Shown here: in pieces, positions 1 through 8,885 of the stretch
Layout: the number at the start of each line of letters is the position of its first letter
Position numbering within the stretch: the first letter of the stretch is position 1
From: JACMLX01 sp040384325
Lineage (GTDB): Bacteria; Gemmatimonadota; Gemmatimonadetes; Gemmatimonadales; Gemmatimonadaceae
NCBI GenBank assembly: GCA_040384325.1
Contig: JAZKJL010000002.1
Span: forward strand, 62,001 to 126,000
Direction of reading: 5' to 3'
DNA: 64,000 nt
Notes under the pieces: model-generated
What the model was told of the DNA's origin: nothing
The model's database searches: none
The model's input: only the letters and a program-made list of their open reading frames with translations
Program-made: the position numbers and the translations under genes

Positions 1-1157
1 ATGCGTCGCGCCGCGAGCTCGATCTCGAGGTCGGCACTCATGTACCCGGCGCGCACCAGTACCGCCACCTGGTCGAGGCACAGGCCTTCGGTCTCGCAGA
101 GTTCCAGCAGCCGGTCGCAGGTGAACATCGTCTGCGCCTGCTCGTCGCGTGCCGGCACCAGCCACGGCAGCTCGCCGGGACGGTCGTCGATGCTGCGCAG
201 CTGCTTGCGATATCCCTCGCTGGCCTGCGCCAGCACGGCATTCGCGGTGTCGAGGATCGGTTGCGTGCTGCGGTAGTTGCGATCCAGCGTGACGATGGTG
301 GTGCCGGGGAACTGCTGCGGGAAGTCGAGGATGTTGCGCACGGTGGCGCCGCGGAACGCGTAGATGCTCTGCGCGTCGTCGCCCACCACCGTGACGTTGC
401 CGTGCGTCGCGGCCAGTCCGCGCAGGATGCGTGACTGCAGCACGTTGGTGTCCTGGTATTCGTCCACCAGCACGTGGTCGTAGCGCGCGCTGATCTGCGC
501 ACCGAGCGGCGCCGACTCCAGCATCGCGGCCCAGAAGAGCAGCAGGTCGTCGTAGTCCACCAGGTTGCGCGCCACCTTCCGCTCCACGTACTCGGCGAAC
601 ACCCGCGCGATGTCGGGCAGATCGTCGACGTAGGCGGGGTATCCGTCGCGTAGCAGGTCCTCGACGGTGCGGTCGGTGTTGATGTGCCGGCTGTAGAGCG
701 CCTGCAGCGTCTCCTTCTTCGGGAAGCGCCGTTCGCGTGCGCCGAATCCGAGCGCGGCGCGCGCCAGCTGCATCAGGTCTTCGGCGTCGGCCTGGTCGAG
801 GATGGTGAAGCCTTCACCGACACCGGCGTGCCGGCCGAACTGCCGCAACGTGGCGTGCGCGGTGGCGTGGAAGGTGCCGCCCTGCACACGTCGTCCCTGC
901 TGCCCGGTGAGCCGCTCCACGCGAGTCAACATCTCCTCGGCCGCGCGACGGGTGAAGGTCAGCAGCAGGATGCGTTCGGCGTACACGCCACGCTCGATCA
1001 GCGAGGCGACACGGTGCACCAGCGTGCGCGTCTTGCCGGTGCCGGCGCCGGCCACGATCAGCAGCGGACCATCGCCGTGCAGCACGGCTGCGCGCTGCTC
1101 GGGATTCAGTGCCGCGTGCGCGGACGGCGCCGAGCCCGGCCCGCCGGGAGTGCTCAC
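1..1157 (-). CDS. UvrD/PcrA-type superfamily 1 DNA helicase, N-terminal part (cut by window edge)
   Basis: ATP-dependent 3'-5' DNA helicase of the UvrD/PcrA/Rep family, acting in repair and in removing replication blocks. About 385 codons are present and the frame is open to the left edge, so the C-terminal half is missing. Visible motifs are the Q motif LNPEQRAAV (about residues 17-25), Walker A AGAGTGKT (about 36-43), motif Ia LLLTFTRRAA, motif II VLVDEYQD, motif III VVGDDAQSIYAFRGA and motif IV LDRNYRST. The start is GTG at 1157; its GTGA overlaps the stop of the upstream molybdoenzyme gene, so the two are translationally coupled. The family is certain, but UvrD, PcrA and Rep cannot be told apart from this fragment. 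Confidence 0.93.
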   Translation of the reverse strand, partial: MSTPGGPGSAPSAHAALNPEQRAAVLHGDGPLLIVAGAGTGKTRTLVHRVASLIERGVYAERILLLTFTRRAAEEMLTRVERLTGQQGRRVQGGTFHATAHATLRQFGRHAGVGEGFTILDQADAEDLMQLARAALGFGARERRFPKKETLQALYSRHINTDRTVEDLLRDGYPAYVDDLPDIARVFAEYVERKVARNLVDYDDLLLFWAAMLESAPLGAQISARYDHVLVDEYQDTNVLQSRILRGLAATHGNVTVVGDDAQSIYAFRGATVRNILDFPQQFPGTTIVTLDRNYRSTQPILDTANAVLAQASEGYRKQLRSIDDRPGELPWLVPARDEQAQTMFTCDRLLELCETEGLCLDQVAVLVRAGYMSADLEIELAARR

Positions 1158-1804
1158 TCCTTCGACTTGCTGCGAAAGGCGTTCACCATCCACTGCGAGA
1201 TGTCGAGCCGGCTGTGTCGCTGCTCCTTCCACGGATCGCCGTACATGTGGTAGCCGTTCTGCTCCCAGAACCCGGGCGCGTCGGCATTCAGGAACTCGAA
1301 GCCACGCACCCACTTGGCACTCTTCCAGAAATAGAGGTGCGGCACCACCAGGCGCATCGGCCAGCCATGATCGGGTGTCAGGTGCAGCCCGTCATGCTTC
1401 CACGCCAGCACGTTTTCGGCGCGATCGAGGTCTTCGAGCGGCAGGTTGGTGGTGAAGCCCTGCTCGGCGAACACCATCACGTGTGTGGCCTCGGCACGCG
1501 GCTGCGCCAGGCGCAGCAGGTGCTGCACGCTCACACCCTCGAAGTCGTTGTTCAGCCGGCTCCAGCGTGTCACGCAGTGGATGTCGCAGCGCGTGACCTG
1601 CCGCGGCATGGCCTGGATCTCGTCGAGCGTGAACGACGCGGGCGAGTCACAGAGCCCGCGGAACTCGAAGCGCCAGGTCGCGGTGTCCACGCTCGGCACG
1701 CCGCCGTAGTGCAGCACGGGCCACTTCCGCGTCTCTGATTGCCCGGGCGGAATGCGCTCGCGATCGGTGGGGCGGACGTCGAGGGTCGGGAGTTCGTCGG
1801 ACAT
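1154..1804 (-). CDS. Sulfite-oxidase-like molybdopterin-dependent oxidoreductase, cytosolic
   Basis: Protein of about 216 residues with the oxidoreductase molybdopterin-binding fold (sulfite oxidase/YedY superfamily). The motif DIHCVTRWS carries the Cys expected to ligate molybdenum. The later stretch WPMRLVVPHLYFWKSAKWV and the C-terminal WxxxGYHxYGDPW pattern are typical of the short prokaryotic members. No Tat or Sec signal is visible, so a cytosolic location is inferred, unlike periplasmic YedY (MsrP). I chose ATG 1804 (MSDELP...) because relatives begin close to this point; in-frame ATGs at 1807 and 1843 are alternatives. The substrate is unknown. Its stop overlaps the GTG of the helicase gene, while the lipB gene upstream is 286 bp away across a repeat-bearing spacer. 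Confidence 0.85.
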   Translation of the reverse strand: MSDELPTLDVRPTDRERIPPGQSETRKWPVLHYGGVPSVDTATWRFEFRGLCDSPASFTLDEIQAMPRQVTRCDIHCVTRWSRLNNDFEGVSVQHLLRLAQPRAEATHVMVFAEQGFTTNLPLEDLDRAENVLAWKHDGLHLTPDHGWPMRLVVPHLYFWKSAKWVRGFEFLNADAPGFWEQNGYHMYGDPWKEQRHSRLDISQWMVNAFRSKSKE

Positions 1805-1912
1805 CATCGTCTCGGAAACAGGGTCTGCTGAACGATACTGCATCCCGTCTTTTCGGCGTCAGTGCTCCTGCGTCCGCGGCCGCCTTCTGCGACGGTGGAA
1901 GCTTGAAAAAGT

Positions 1913-1939
1913 GTTCACGCGGGGGCCGCGGGGAACAGC
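1913..1939. repeat. Dispersed GC-rich repeat motif, copy A
   Basis: In the 286-bp non-coding spacer between the molybdoenzyme gene and lipB sits GTTCACGCGG followed by a G-rich tract ending GGGGAACAGC. The same elements recur near 17275-17571, in both orientations, and the GGGGAACAGC end recurs near 60400. I see no gene in 1805-2089 beyond this. It looks like a copy of a dispersed intergenic repeat of unknown function. Confidence 0.6.
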
Positions 1940-2089
1940 AGGGGAAAAACGAGCGACTGCAACATCATGTGGTAGAACAGCCTGGGGCGGAGGGCTCGGT
2001 CCTACTGAGGCGAGATGCCGCAAGCTCTTCGCGATTGTCCCAGCGTGAAAACCTCGTTGGGCTCGTAGACGCATCACCGATAGAGCCGA

Positions 2090-2803
2090 TCAGCCAGCAG
2101 CCGGAACGGTGGCGTGCAGCATCGCCTCTAGCTCCGAACGCATCGTGTCGGTCGGTGCGAGGTTGAACACGGTGCCGAAGGCGGCGGCAGTCAGCGCCTG
2201 CATCTCGACGAGCGATGGGGCGGCATCGCCGAGCTCGCGTGCGGTACTGGTCATCACCACGTCAGCAATGCCGCAGGGCACGAAGAGGTCGAAGTAGGAC
2301 AGGTCGGTGTGCACGTTGAGCGCGAAGCCGTGACGCGTGACCCAGTCGCGCGCGTGGACGCCGATCGAGGCGATCTTGCGGTCGCCGATCCAGACGCCGG
2401 TGTACTTCGCCAGGCGGGCCGCGCTGAGCTGCACACCGGCCAGCGCCACGATCAGCGCCTCCTCCACCTGACGCAGGTACCAGTGCAGGTCCTGCGTGTG
2501 CTGCTTGAGGTCGATGATGGGATACCCCACCAGCTGCCCCGGCCCGTGGAAGGTGGCATCGCCACCGCGTTCGATCTCGTAGCGCTCCACGCCGCGGGCG
2601 GCGAGGAGCGCGTCGGAGATGTGCAGGTTCTCGCCCTTGGTGGAGCGACCGAGCGTGACCACCGGTGGATGCTCCACCAGCAGCAGCACGTCATCGGGGA
2701 CGGCGCCGGTACCGCGCGCCGCCGACACCGCCCGCTGGAACTCGAGCGCCTCGCTGAATGCGAGATGACCGAGCGACACCACCAGCAGGCGGCGACTGCT
2801 CAC
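2090..2803 (-). CDS. lipB: Octanoyl-[acyl-carrier-protein]:protein N-octanoyltransferase LipB
   Basis: Moves octanoyl from acyl-ACP to the lipoyl-domain lysine of E2 or GcvH, the first step of endogenous lipoylation in the cytosol. The 237-residue protein shows RGGDATFHGPGQLVGYPI (about 79-96), the conserved catalytic lysine in DRKIASIGVH (K143) and the nucleophilic Cys in PCGIADVVMTS (C177). The start is GTG at 2803; GTGA overlaps the lpd stop, so it is coupled to lpd as the last gene of the pdh block. Length and motifs match LipB rather than the LipM/LplA group, which is represented separately at 25.0-25.8 kb. Confidence 0.96.
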   Translation of the reverse strand: MSSRRLLVVSLGHLAFSEALEFQRAVSAARGTGAVPDDVLLLVEHPPVVTLGRSTKGENLHISDALLAARGVERYEIERGGDATFHGPGQLVGYPIIDLKQHTQDLHWYLRQVEEALIVALAGVQLSAARLAKYTGVWIGDRKIASIGVHARDWVTRHGFALNVHTDLSYFDLFVPCGIADVVMTSTARELGDAAPSLVEMQALTAAAFGTVFNLAPTDTMRSELEAMLHATVPAAG

Positions 2804-4203
2804 GCGTGCACCATCTTCCCCATCGAATCGAGCACCGCCTCAGCGATGGCCTCGGACAGGGTCGGGTGCGCGTGCAGCGCAAGGTCGATCTCCTCGACGG
2901 TGTATTCGTTCTCGCGAGCGACGACGATCTCGTGGATCAGTTCCGTGGCGTGTGCACCCACGATGTGGGCGCCGAGGATCTCACCGTGCTTCTCGTCGCG
3001 GATGATCTTGACGAAGCCGTCGGTCTCACCCGACGTACGGGCGCGGCCGTTGGCGGAGAACGGGAACTTGCCGACCTTGTACGGCGTGCCCTTCGCCTTG
3101 ACCTGCTCCTCCGTCATGCCGATCGACGCCACCTCGGGATGACAGTAGGTGCAGCTCGGGATGTTGCCGTAGTTCACCGGGTGCGTGGGCTGCCCGCCGA
3201 GCATGTCGGCCAGCACGTGCCCTTCGCGCGAGCCCTTATGCGCCAGCATCTGGTTGCCGGCCACGTCGCCGATCGCGTAGACACCCTTCACCGAGGTCTC
3301 GAACTTCTCGTTGATCGCGATGAAGCCGCGATCGGACTTCTTCACGCCGAGAGCCTCGAGCCCGAAGCCATCGGTGTTGGCGGCACGACCGGCGGCGACC
3401 AGGACCTTGTCCACCGTCAGCACGCGCGGCTGGCCGCCGGCCTCGAACGACAACGTGACGGTGTTCGCCTCGACCTTCGACGCGGTGATCTTCGCGCCCG
3501 TCACCGACTCGATGCCGCGCTTCTTGAACGCACGGGCCAGCTCCGCCGACGCATCGGCATCCTCGATCGGCAGGATGCGCGAGGCGACCTCGATCAGCGT
3601 GACCTGCGTGCCGAAGGCGTTGAACACGTCGGCGAACTCGCAGCCCACTGCGCCGGCGCCGACCACCGCCATCGTCTTCGGTGCCGACTCCAGCACCAGC
3701 ACCTCGTCGGACGAAAGGACGGTCGTCTTGTTCAGCTCCAGTCCAACCTGCGGCAGCCCGCGCACGCGCGAGCCGGTGGCGATGACCAGCGCCTTGGAAC
3801 AGCTGTGCGATTCCACCGTCCCGTCGGCAGCCTTCACCTCGACCGTCGTGGCCGCCGTCACGCGCCCATTGCCGCGGATGTAGGTGACCTTGTTCTTCTT
3901 CAGCAGGAACTCCACGCCCTTGGAGTTCTGCGTGCTCACGCCGCGCGACCGCTTCATGGCCGGCCCGTAGTCCAGCTTCACCTCGCCGATGGTGATGCCA
4001 TGCTCGGCGGCATGCTTCATCTTGTTGGCGAGCGACGCGCTCTCGAGCAGCGACTTGGCCGGGATGCAGCCCCACAGCACGCAGGTGCCACCGAGCGCCT
4101 CGCGCTCGATGACGGCCACGTTGAGGCCGAGCTGCGCACTGCGGATGGCGCAGACGTAGCCGGCGGGACCACCGCCGAGGATGATGACGTCGAACGATGC
4201 CAT
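2800..4203 (-). CDS. lpd: Dihydrolipoyl dehydrogenase (E3)
   Basis: FAD-dependent pyridine-nucleotide-disulfide oxidoreductase that reoxidises dihydrolipoamide of the PDH complex, and probably of the glycine cleavage system, to make NADH. In its 467 residues one sees the FAD-binding GGGPAGYV (10-17), the redox-active CX4C disulfide GGTCVLWGCIPAKS (C41, C46), the NAD-binding VVGAGAVGCEFA, the second FAD motif YAIGDVAG and the C-terminal HAHPTLSE active-site region at the dimer interface. The residues between the cysteines (VLWG) differ from the common LNVG/LNWG. It lies 19 bp downstream of pdhC and overlaps lipB by 4 nt. Confidence 0.97.
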   Translation of the reverse strand: MASFDVIILGGGPAGYVCAIRSAQLGLNVAVIEREALGGTCVLWGCIPAKSLLESASLANKMKHAAEHGITIGEVKLDYGPAMKRSRGVSTQNSKGVEFLLKKNKVTYIRGNGRVTAATTVEVKAADGTVESHSCSKALVIATGSRVRGLPQVGLELNKTTVLSSDEVLVLESAPKTMAVVGAGAVGCEFADVFNAFGTQVTLIEVASRILPIEDADASAELARAFKKRGIESVTGAKITASKVEANTVTLSFEAGGQPRVLTVDKVLVAAGRAANTDGFGLEALGVKKSDRGFIAINEKFETSVKGVYAIGDVAGNQMLAHKGSREGHVLADMLGGQPTHPVNYGNIPSCTYCHPEVASIGMTEEQVKAKGTPYKVGKFPFSANGRARTSGETDGFVKIIRDEKHGEILGAHIVGAHATELIHEIVVARENEYTVEEIDLALHAHPTLSEAIAEAVLDSMGKMVHA

Positions 4204-4222
4204 GTCAGTATCTCAGGTGTGA

Positions 4223-5548
4223 TTAATAGACCAGCATGAGCGGGTTCTCGATCAGGCGACGCAGCGTGACCAGGAACTGCGCGCCGAGCGCGCCGTCGAT
4301 CACGCGGTGGTCGCAACTCATCGTGACGCGCATCCGCTTCCGGACCTCGATGGTGCCATCGATCACGACGGCCTTGTCTTCCACCGCACCGACGGCCAGG
4401 ATCGCCGCCTCGGGCGGGTTGATGATGGCCGTGAATTCGTCGATGCCGAGCATGCCGAGGTTGGACACGGACATGGTGGCGCCGGTGTATTCGTGCGGCT
4501 GCAGCTTCCGCTCGCGGGCACGCTTGGCCAGCTCGCGGGCTTCCTTGCTGATCTGGCTCAGGCCCTTGGTGTCGGCGTCGAAGATCACCGGCGTGATGAG
4601 GCCCTCGGGAATCGCCACCGCCATGCCGACGTGCACGCGATGGTGCTGGCGGATCTTGTCGCCCATCCAGTGCGCGTTCACTTCAGGATGGCGCGTCAGT
4701 GCGACGGCGACTGCCTTGAGGATGATGTCGTTGACGCTGACCTTGAACTCCGGCCCGATGGCGGCCATGGCGGCCCGCATGTCGGTCACGCGCGCGAGGT
4801 CGTATTCGGCGGTGAGGTAGAACGTGGGCACCGGGCCGATCGACTCAGCCAGCCGACGCGCGATCGTCTTTCGGATCTGCGTCAGCGGCGCGTCGGTGTA
4901 GTCGGCGGCCGATACGCCGGGTGCGGCCGGCCGGGCGCCGGCCAGCAGCGCGGCGCCGCCGGTCATCGCTTCCTCGACATCGCGCTTGATGATCCGGCCA
5001 CCCGGGCCTGATCCGCGGACCTGGTTGATGTCCAGGCCACGCTCACTCGCCATGCGGCGCGCGAGGGGTGAGGCGAGGTGACGACCACCGGTGTCGTTGG
5101 CGTGCCCCGCCTGCTCCGACGCGTGATGATCCACGGCCGGCATGGCCGTGCGCGGTGCGGCCGGTGGCGCCGGCGGTGCCGGTGCGGCGGGCGCCGCAGG
5201 AGCTGCCGGTGCTGCCGGTGCTGCGGGTGCTGCGGGTGCTGCAGGAGCCGCGGCAGCTGGAGCCGCCGCCGCCGGGACCGCACCACCAGTGAGCGCCGAG
5301 ATGTCTTCGTCTGCTGCGGCGATCACGCCGATCAGCTGACCTACCGGCGTGGTCGAGTTCTCGGGCACCAGGCGCGCGCGCAGCACACCATCACCGCGCG
5401 CCACCAGCTCCATGATCGCCTTGTCAGTCTCCACTTCCGCAAGAACGTCGCCGCTCTTCACGACGTCGCCCTCGTTCTTGTTCCACTTCACGAGACGCCC
5501 CTCTTCCATGGTCGGAGAGAGCGCTTCCATCATCACCTTGGTTGCCAT
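4223..5548 (-). CDS. pdhC: Pyruvate dehydrogenase E2, dihydrolipoamide acetyltransferase
   Basis: Core subunit of the pyruvate dehydrogenase complex (441 residues). It has a single N-terminal lipoyl domain with the modified lysine in ETDKA (K43), a long Ala/Pro linker of PAA-type units (about 91-132), an E3/E1-binding domain (about 158-194, containing SGPGGRIIKRDVEEA) and a C-terminal acetyltransferase domain with the active-site DHRVIDGALG. The linker DNA is a run of near-identical GCC/GCT/CCG codons, so its length may vary between strains or suffer assembly error. It sits between pdhB (24 bp upstream) and lpd (19 bp downstream). Confidence 0.97.
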   Translation of the reverse strand: MATKVMMEALSPTMEEGRLVKWNKNEGDVVKSGDVLAEVETDKAIMELVARGDGVLRARLVPENSTTPVGQLIGVIAAADEDISALTGGAVPAAAAPAAAAPAAPAAPAAPAAPAAPAAPAAPAPPAPPAAPRTAMPAVDHHASEQAGHANDTGGRHLASPLARRMASERGLDINQVRGSGPGGRIIKRDVEEAMTGGAALLAGARPAAPGVSAADYTDAPLTQIRKTIARRLAESIGPVPTFYLTAEYDLARVTDMRAAMAAIGPEFKVSVNDIILKAVAVALTRHPEVNAHWMGDKIRQHHRVHVGMAVAIPEGLITPVIFDADTKGLSQISKEARELAKRARERKLQPHEYTGATMSVSNLGMLGIDEFTAIINPPEAAILAVGAVEDKAVVIDGTIEVRKRMRVTMSCDHRVIDGALGAQFLVTLRRLIENPLMLVY

Positions 5549-5572
5549 CGTCAGGATACCGGCGGAGTGGGA

Positions 5573-6553
5573 TCAGTCGAGATAGAGGGCGCGGCGAACC
5601 GCGGCGATGGTCTTCGGCAGGTCGGCCTTGGCGGCCTTCTCGAGCCCCTTGGCATACGGCATCGGCGCATCGGCCTGCGTCACGCGCAGCACCGGTGAGT
5701 CGAGGTCGTCGAAGCACTCGCGCTGCACCAGGTCCGTGATCTGCGCCCCGACACCGGCGAAGTACCACCCTTCCTCGAGCACCACGCAGCGATTGGTCTT
5801 GCGCACGCTGTCGATGATCGCGCGCTCGTCGAGAGGACGGATGCTGCGCAGGTCCACCACGTCGATGGTGATGCCATCCTTGGCCAGCTGGTCGGCGGCG
5901 GCCATCGCCACCAGCACCTGCTTGCCCCACGTCACGATGGTGGCGTGTTCACCCTTGCGCTTCAGGTCCGCGACACCGAGCGGCACGATGTACTCGCCGT
6001 CCGGCACCTCGCCCTTGTTGTTGTACAGCATCTCGCCTTCCAGCACGCACACCGGGTTGTCGTCGCGGATGGCGGCCTTCAGCAGCCCCTTGGCATCGTA
6101 TGGCGTGCCCGGTGCCACGACCTTCAGGCCCGGGATGTGGGCCAGCCAGCTTTCCCACGCCTGTGAATGCTGCGCACCGAGTTGCAAGGCAGCACCGTTC
6201 GGACCGCGGAACACCATCGGGATGTTGAACTGGCCACCCGACATGTAGAGCATCTTCGCCGCCGCGTTCACCACCTGGTCCAGCGCCAGCAGCGCGAAGT
6301 TCCAGGTCATGAACTCGATGATCGGACGCAGCCCAACCATCGCGGCACCGACACCCACGCCGGCGAATCCGAGCTCGGTGATCGGCGTGTCCACCACGCG
6401 CATCTCGCCGAACTCCTGCAACAGTCCCTTCGACACCTTGTACGCGCCCTGGTACACACCCACTTCCTCACCCATCAGGAAGACACGGGCATCGCGCTGC
6501 ATCTCTTCCCGGAGCGCCTGGTTCAGCGCGTCACGATACGTGATGATGGGCAT
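5573..6553 (-). CDS. pdhB: Pyruvate dehydrogenase E1 beta subunit
   Basis: Forms the alpha2beta2 thiamine-diphosphate E1 enzyme with PdhA and decarboxylates pyruvate. About 326 residues with the transketolase pyrimidine-binding domain first (MPIITYRDALNQAL, then FLMGEEVGVYQGAYKVSKGL, DTPITELGFAGVGVGAA) and the transketolase C-terminal domain second (DLRSIRPLDERAI, VLEEGWYFAGVGAQI). I chose ATG 6553, 2 bp after the pdhA stop; an in-frame ATG at 6565 would overlap pdhA by 10 nt and add four residues. Confidence 0.96.
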   Translation of the reverse strand: MPIITYRDALNQALREEMQRDARVFLMGEEVGVYQGAYKVSKGLLQEFGEMRVVDTPITELGFAGVGVGAAMVGLRPIIEFMTWNFALLALDQVVNAAAKMLYMSGGQFNIPMVFRGPNGAALQLGAQHSQAWESWLAHIPGLKVVAPGTPYDAKGLLKAAIRDDNPVCVLEGEMLYNNKGEVPDGEYIVPLGVADLKRKGEHATIVTWGKQVLVAMAAADQLAKDGITIDVVDLRSIRPLDERAIIDSVRKTNRCVVLEEGWYFAGVGAQITDLVQRECFDDLDSPVLRVTQADAPMPYAKGLEKAAKADLPKTIAAVRRALYLD

Positions 6554-6555
6554 GG

Positions 6556-7623
6556 TCAGCTCCACCCGCCCGACGCGTTGACCGAGTCGCTGGTGGTGTC
6601 CACGTACACATTCTCCATCAGGGCTTCCAGTGGTGGTTCGGGGCTCGCCTCGGCGAAGTCCCAGGCATCCTGCACGATCGCCTTCAGCTCGGTGTCCAGC
6701 TCCTGCATCACCTGTTCGGTGAGGGTGCCGCGCTCTTCCATGTGCGCGCGCAGCAGTGCGATCGGGTCGCGCTTCAGGTATTCGTCGAGCTCCGCCTTGG
6801 TGCGGTAGGTGCCGCTGACGGCATCCGACATCGAGTGGCCCATGAAGCGATAGGTGCGCATCTCGAGCAGCGTCGGGCTCTGCTCGGTGCGGGCACGCGT
6901 CACGGCCTCGTCGATCGCGGCACGCACCGCCAGCACATCCTGGCCGTCCACCACGCCGCGGTGCATGTCGTAGCTGCCGGCGCGCTGGTAGATGTCGTTG
7001 ATGGCCGAGGCGCGTTCCACCGACGTACCCATGCCGTAGCGGTTGTTCTCGATGATGAAGATCACCGGCAGCTTCCAGAGCGCGGCCATGTTCAGCGACT
7101 CGTGGAAGGCGCCGTTGTTCACCGCCGCCTCACCGAAGAAGCAGACGATGCACTGGTCGCCACCGCGATACTTGATCGCGAAGCCGACGCCGGTGGCGAT
7201 CGGCAGGTGACCGCCGACGATGCCGTGTCCGCCGAGGAAGCCGGTGGCCTTGTCGAACATGTGCATCGAGCCACCCTTGCCGCCGGCGCAGCCATCGATG
7301 CGGCCGAAGAGCTCGGCCATGATCGAGCGCGGCGTCATGCCACGGGCCAGCGCCTGGCCGTGGTCGCGGTAGGTGGTGATGACGTAGTCGTCGGGACGCA
7401 GGTGGCTGAGCGTCCCGGTGCTCACCGCCTCCTGCCCGATGTAGAGGTGACAGAAGCCGCCGATGCGACCGATGGCGTAGGCCTCGGCGCAGCGCTCCTC
7501 GAACCGACGCTGCAGCAGCATCGAGCGGAGGAGGGACAGATGGAGCGTCCGCTCGGCATCACCCGCGGGGGATGATGCAGCGGGCTTCGGCGAAGACTTC
7601 GCCGTCGTGGTGCGCTTGGCCAT
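6556..7623 (-). CDS. pdhA: Pyruvate dehydrogenase E1 alpha subunit, with GEAA in the ThDP motif
   Basis: Thiamine-diphosphate-binding subunit of pyruvate dehydrogenase E1, about 355 residues. The family pattern is clear: GFCHLYIGQEAVSTG, YRDHGQALARG, GGKGGSMHMF, GGHGIVGGHLPIATG and RYGMGTSVERAS. The cofactor/metal motif is unusual: where most E1 alpha chains have GDGA, this protein has GEAAVNNG (164-171), so the magnesium-binding Asp is Glu and the following Gly is Ala; the downstream ENN (192-194) is kept. The Lys/Ser/Pro/Ala-rich N-terminus (1-20) is probably disordered. ATG 7623 was chosen over GTG 7659; neither has a clear ribosome site. This is the first gene of the pdhABC-lpd-lipB run, 153 bp after lipA on the same strand. 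Confidence 0.95.
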   Translation of the reverse strand: MAKRTTTAKSSPKPAASSPAGDAERTLHLSLLRSMLLQRRFEERCAEAYAIGRIGGFCHLYIGQEAVSTGTLSHLRPDDYVITTYRDHGQALARGMTPRSIMAELFGRIDGCAGGKGGSMHMFDKATGFLGGHGIVGGHLPIATGVGFAIKYRGGDQCIVCFFGEAAVNNGAFHESLNMAALWKLPVIFIIENNRYGMGTSVERASAINDIYQRAGSYDMHRGVVDGQDVLAVRAAIDEAVTRARTEQSPTLLEMRTYRFMGHSMSDAVSGTYRTKAELDEYLKRDPIALLRAHMEERGTLTEQVMQELDTELKAIVQDAWDFAEASPEPPLEALMENVYVDTTSDSVNASGGWS

Positions 7624-7776
7624 GATGAAAGGCGACAGTGGGTTGAACGACGAAGTCACCAGGCCGCGAGACGCCCGTAGCCGGTGATGTCTGGACGCTC
7701 CCTACTGTGAGCGACGCAAGGCACTGCTGACGATGCGACACCGCGTCTATTCCGCGATGCCGATCGGACTTACATG

Positions 7777-8691
7777 TCAGCCGACGGCGGCTGCTGCCTG
7801 GACCTGTTCCCAGGCGTGATACGACGACCGCACCAGCGGCCCACTCTCCACATGCCGGAAGCCGAGCGACATGCCGACCTCGCGCAGGTGGCTGAATTCC
7901 TCGGGCGTGTAATACCGGTCGAGCGCGATGTGACTGTCCGACGGCTTCAGGTACTGGCCGAGGGTCAGGATGTCCACGTCCACCGAGCGCAGGTCCTTCA
8001 TCACCTCGATCACTTCCTCGATCGTCTCGCTCATGCCGAGGATGATGCCGGTCTTGGTGAGGATGTCCGGGGCGTGGGCCTTGGCGATGCGGAAGATGTT
8101 CATCACCCGCTCGTAGCGTCCGCCCGGGCGCGCCTTCTTGTAGAGGCGCGGCACCGTCTCGGTGTTGTGGTTGTAGATCTCGGGACGGGCGTCGAGGACG
8201 TGCTCGATGGCATCCTGGCGCCCCTGGAAGTCGGGGACCAGCACTTCCACCGAGCAGCCCGGCACCTTCTCGTGGATCAGCCGGATCACTTCGTGGAAGT
8301 GGTGCGAGCCGAAGTCGGGCAGGTCGTCGCGGTCCACGGAGGTGATGACCGCGTGCCGCAGGCTCATCGCCGCGACGGCGCTGGCGACCTTCTCCGGCTC
8401 GGCGAGGTCGAAGCTGGGCGGACGGCCGTGCGCCACGGCGCAGTAGGCACAGTTCCGGGTGCAGACGTCACCCAGGATCATGAACGTGGCGGTGCCGTGG
8501 TCCCAGCATTCGCCAATGTTCGGACAGTGGGCTTCCTCGCAGACGGTGTGGAGGCCCAGGTCGCGCATCATGCCCTTGATGCGGAGATAGTTCTCTCCGC
8601 CGGGGGCCTTCACCTTCAGCCAGCTCGGCTTGCGCGCTGGCAGGGGCTCGGCGCGGTGGCGACCGAGGATCTGGTACAGACGATCTTCCAT
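7777..8691 (-). CDS. lipA: Lipoyl synthase LipA (radical SAM)
   Basis: Inserts two sulfurs into protein-bound octanoyl groups to form lipoyl cofactors. Both iron-sulfur clusters are visible in the 304 residues: the auxiliary cluster CEEAHCPNIGEC (C51, C56, C62) and the radical-SAM cluster CTRNCAYC (C77, C81, C84). The C-terminal RSSYHAWEQV supplies the conserved serine that ligates the auxiliary cluster. It lies upstream of and co-oriented with pdhA, 153 bp away, so a shared transcript is possible. Together with LipB this gives a full endogenous lipoylation route. Confidence 0.97.
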   Translation of the reverse strand: MEDRLYQILGRHRAEPLPARKPSWLKVKAPGGENYLRIKGMMRDLGLHTVCEEAHCPNIGECWDHGTATFMILGDVCTRNCAYCAVAHGRPPSFDLAEPEKVASAVAAMSLRHAVITSVDRDDLPDFGSHHFHEVIRLIHEKVPGCSVEVLVPDFQGRQDAIEHVLDARPEIYNHNTETVPRLYKKARPGGRYERVMNIFRIAKAHAPDILTKTGIILGMSETIEEVIEVMKDLRSVDVDILTLGQYLKPSDSHIALDRYYTPEEFSHLREVGMSLGFRHVESGPLVRSSYHAWEQVQAAAAVG

Positions 8692-8885
8692 GACCCGGCA
8701 TCCGGGGACATCGCGTCAGGAGGGACGGGAGCGCCGATGATACGCCGCTCTACCGCCGTCACGCCGACTCGCAGTCCGGTATGGGACAGAAGGTATGGAG
8801 GCGGGAAAGCGAGGGGAAGACGTGATAACCGGCTAAACCGCCACTTGCGGTTACGCACGAAAATGCATCCGTTTGCGGCCTTCCG

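Noticed and set aside
2758..4239. A 493-codon open frame antisense to lpd
   Set aside because: It lies over the entire lpd gene, whose FAD, NAD and disulfide motifs are all intact, and it has no recognisable domain.
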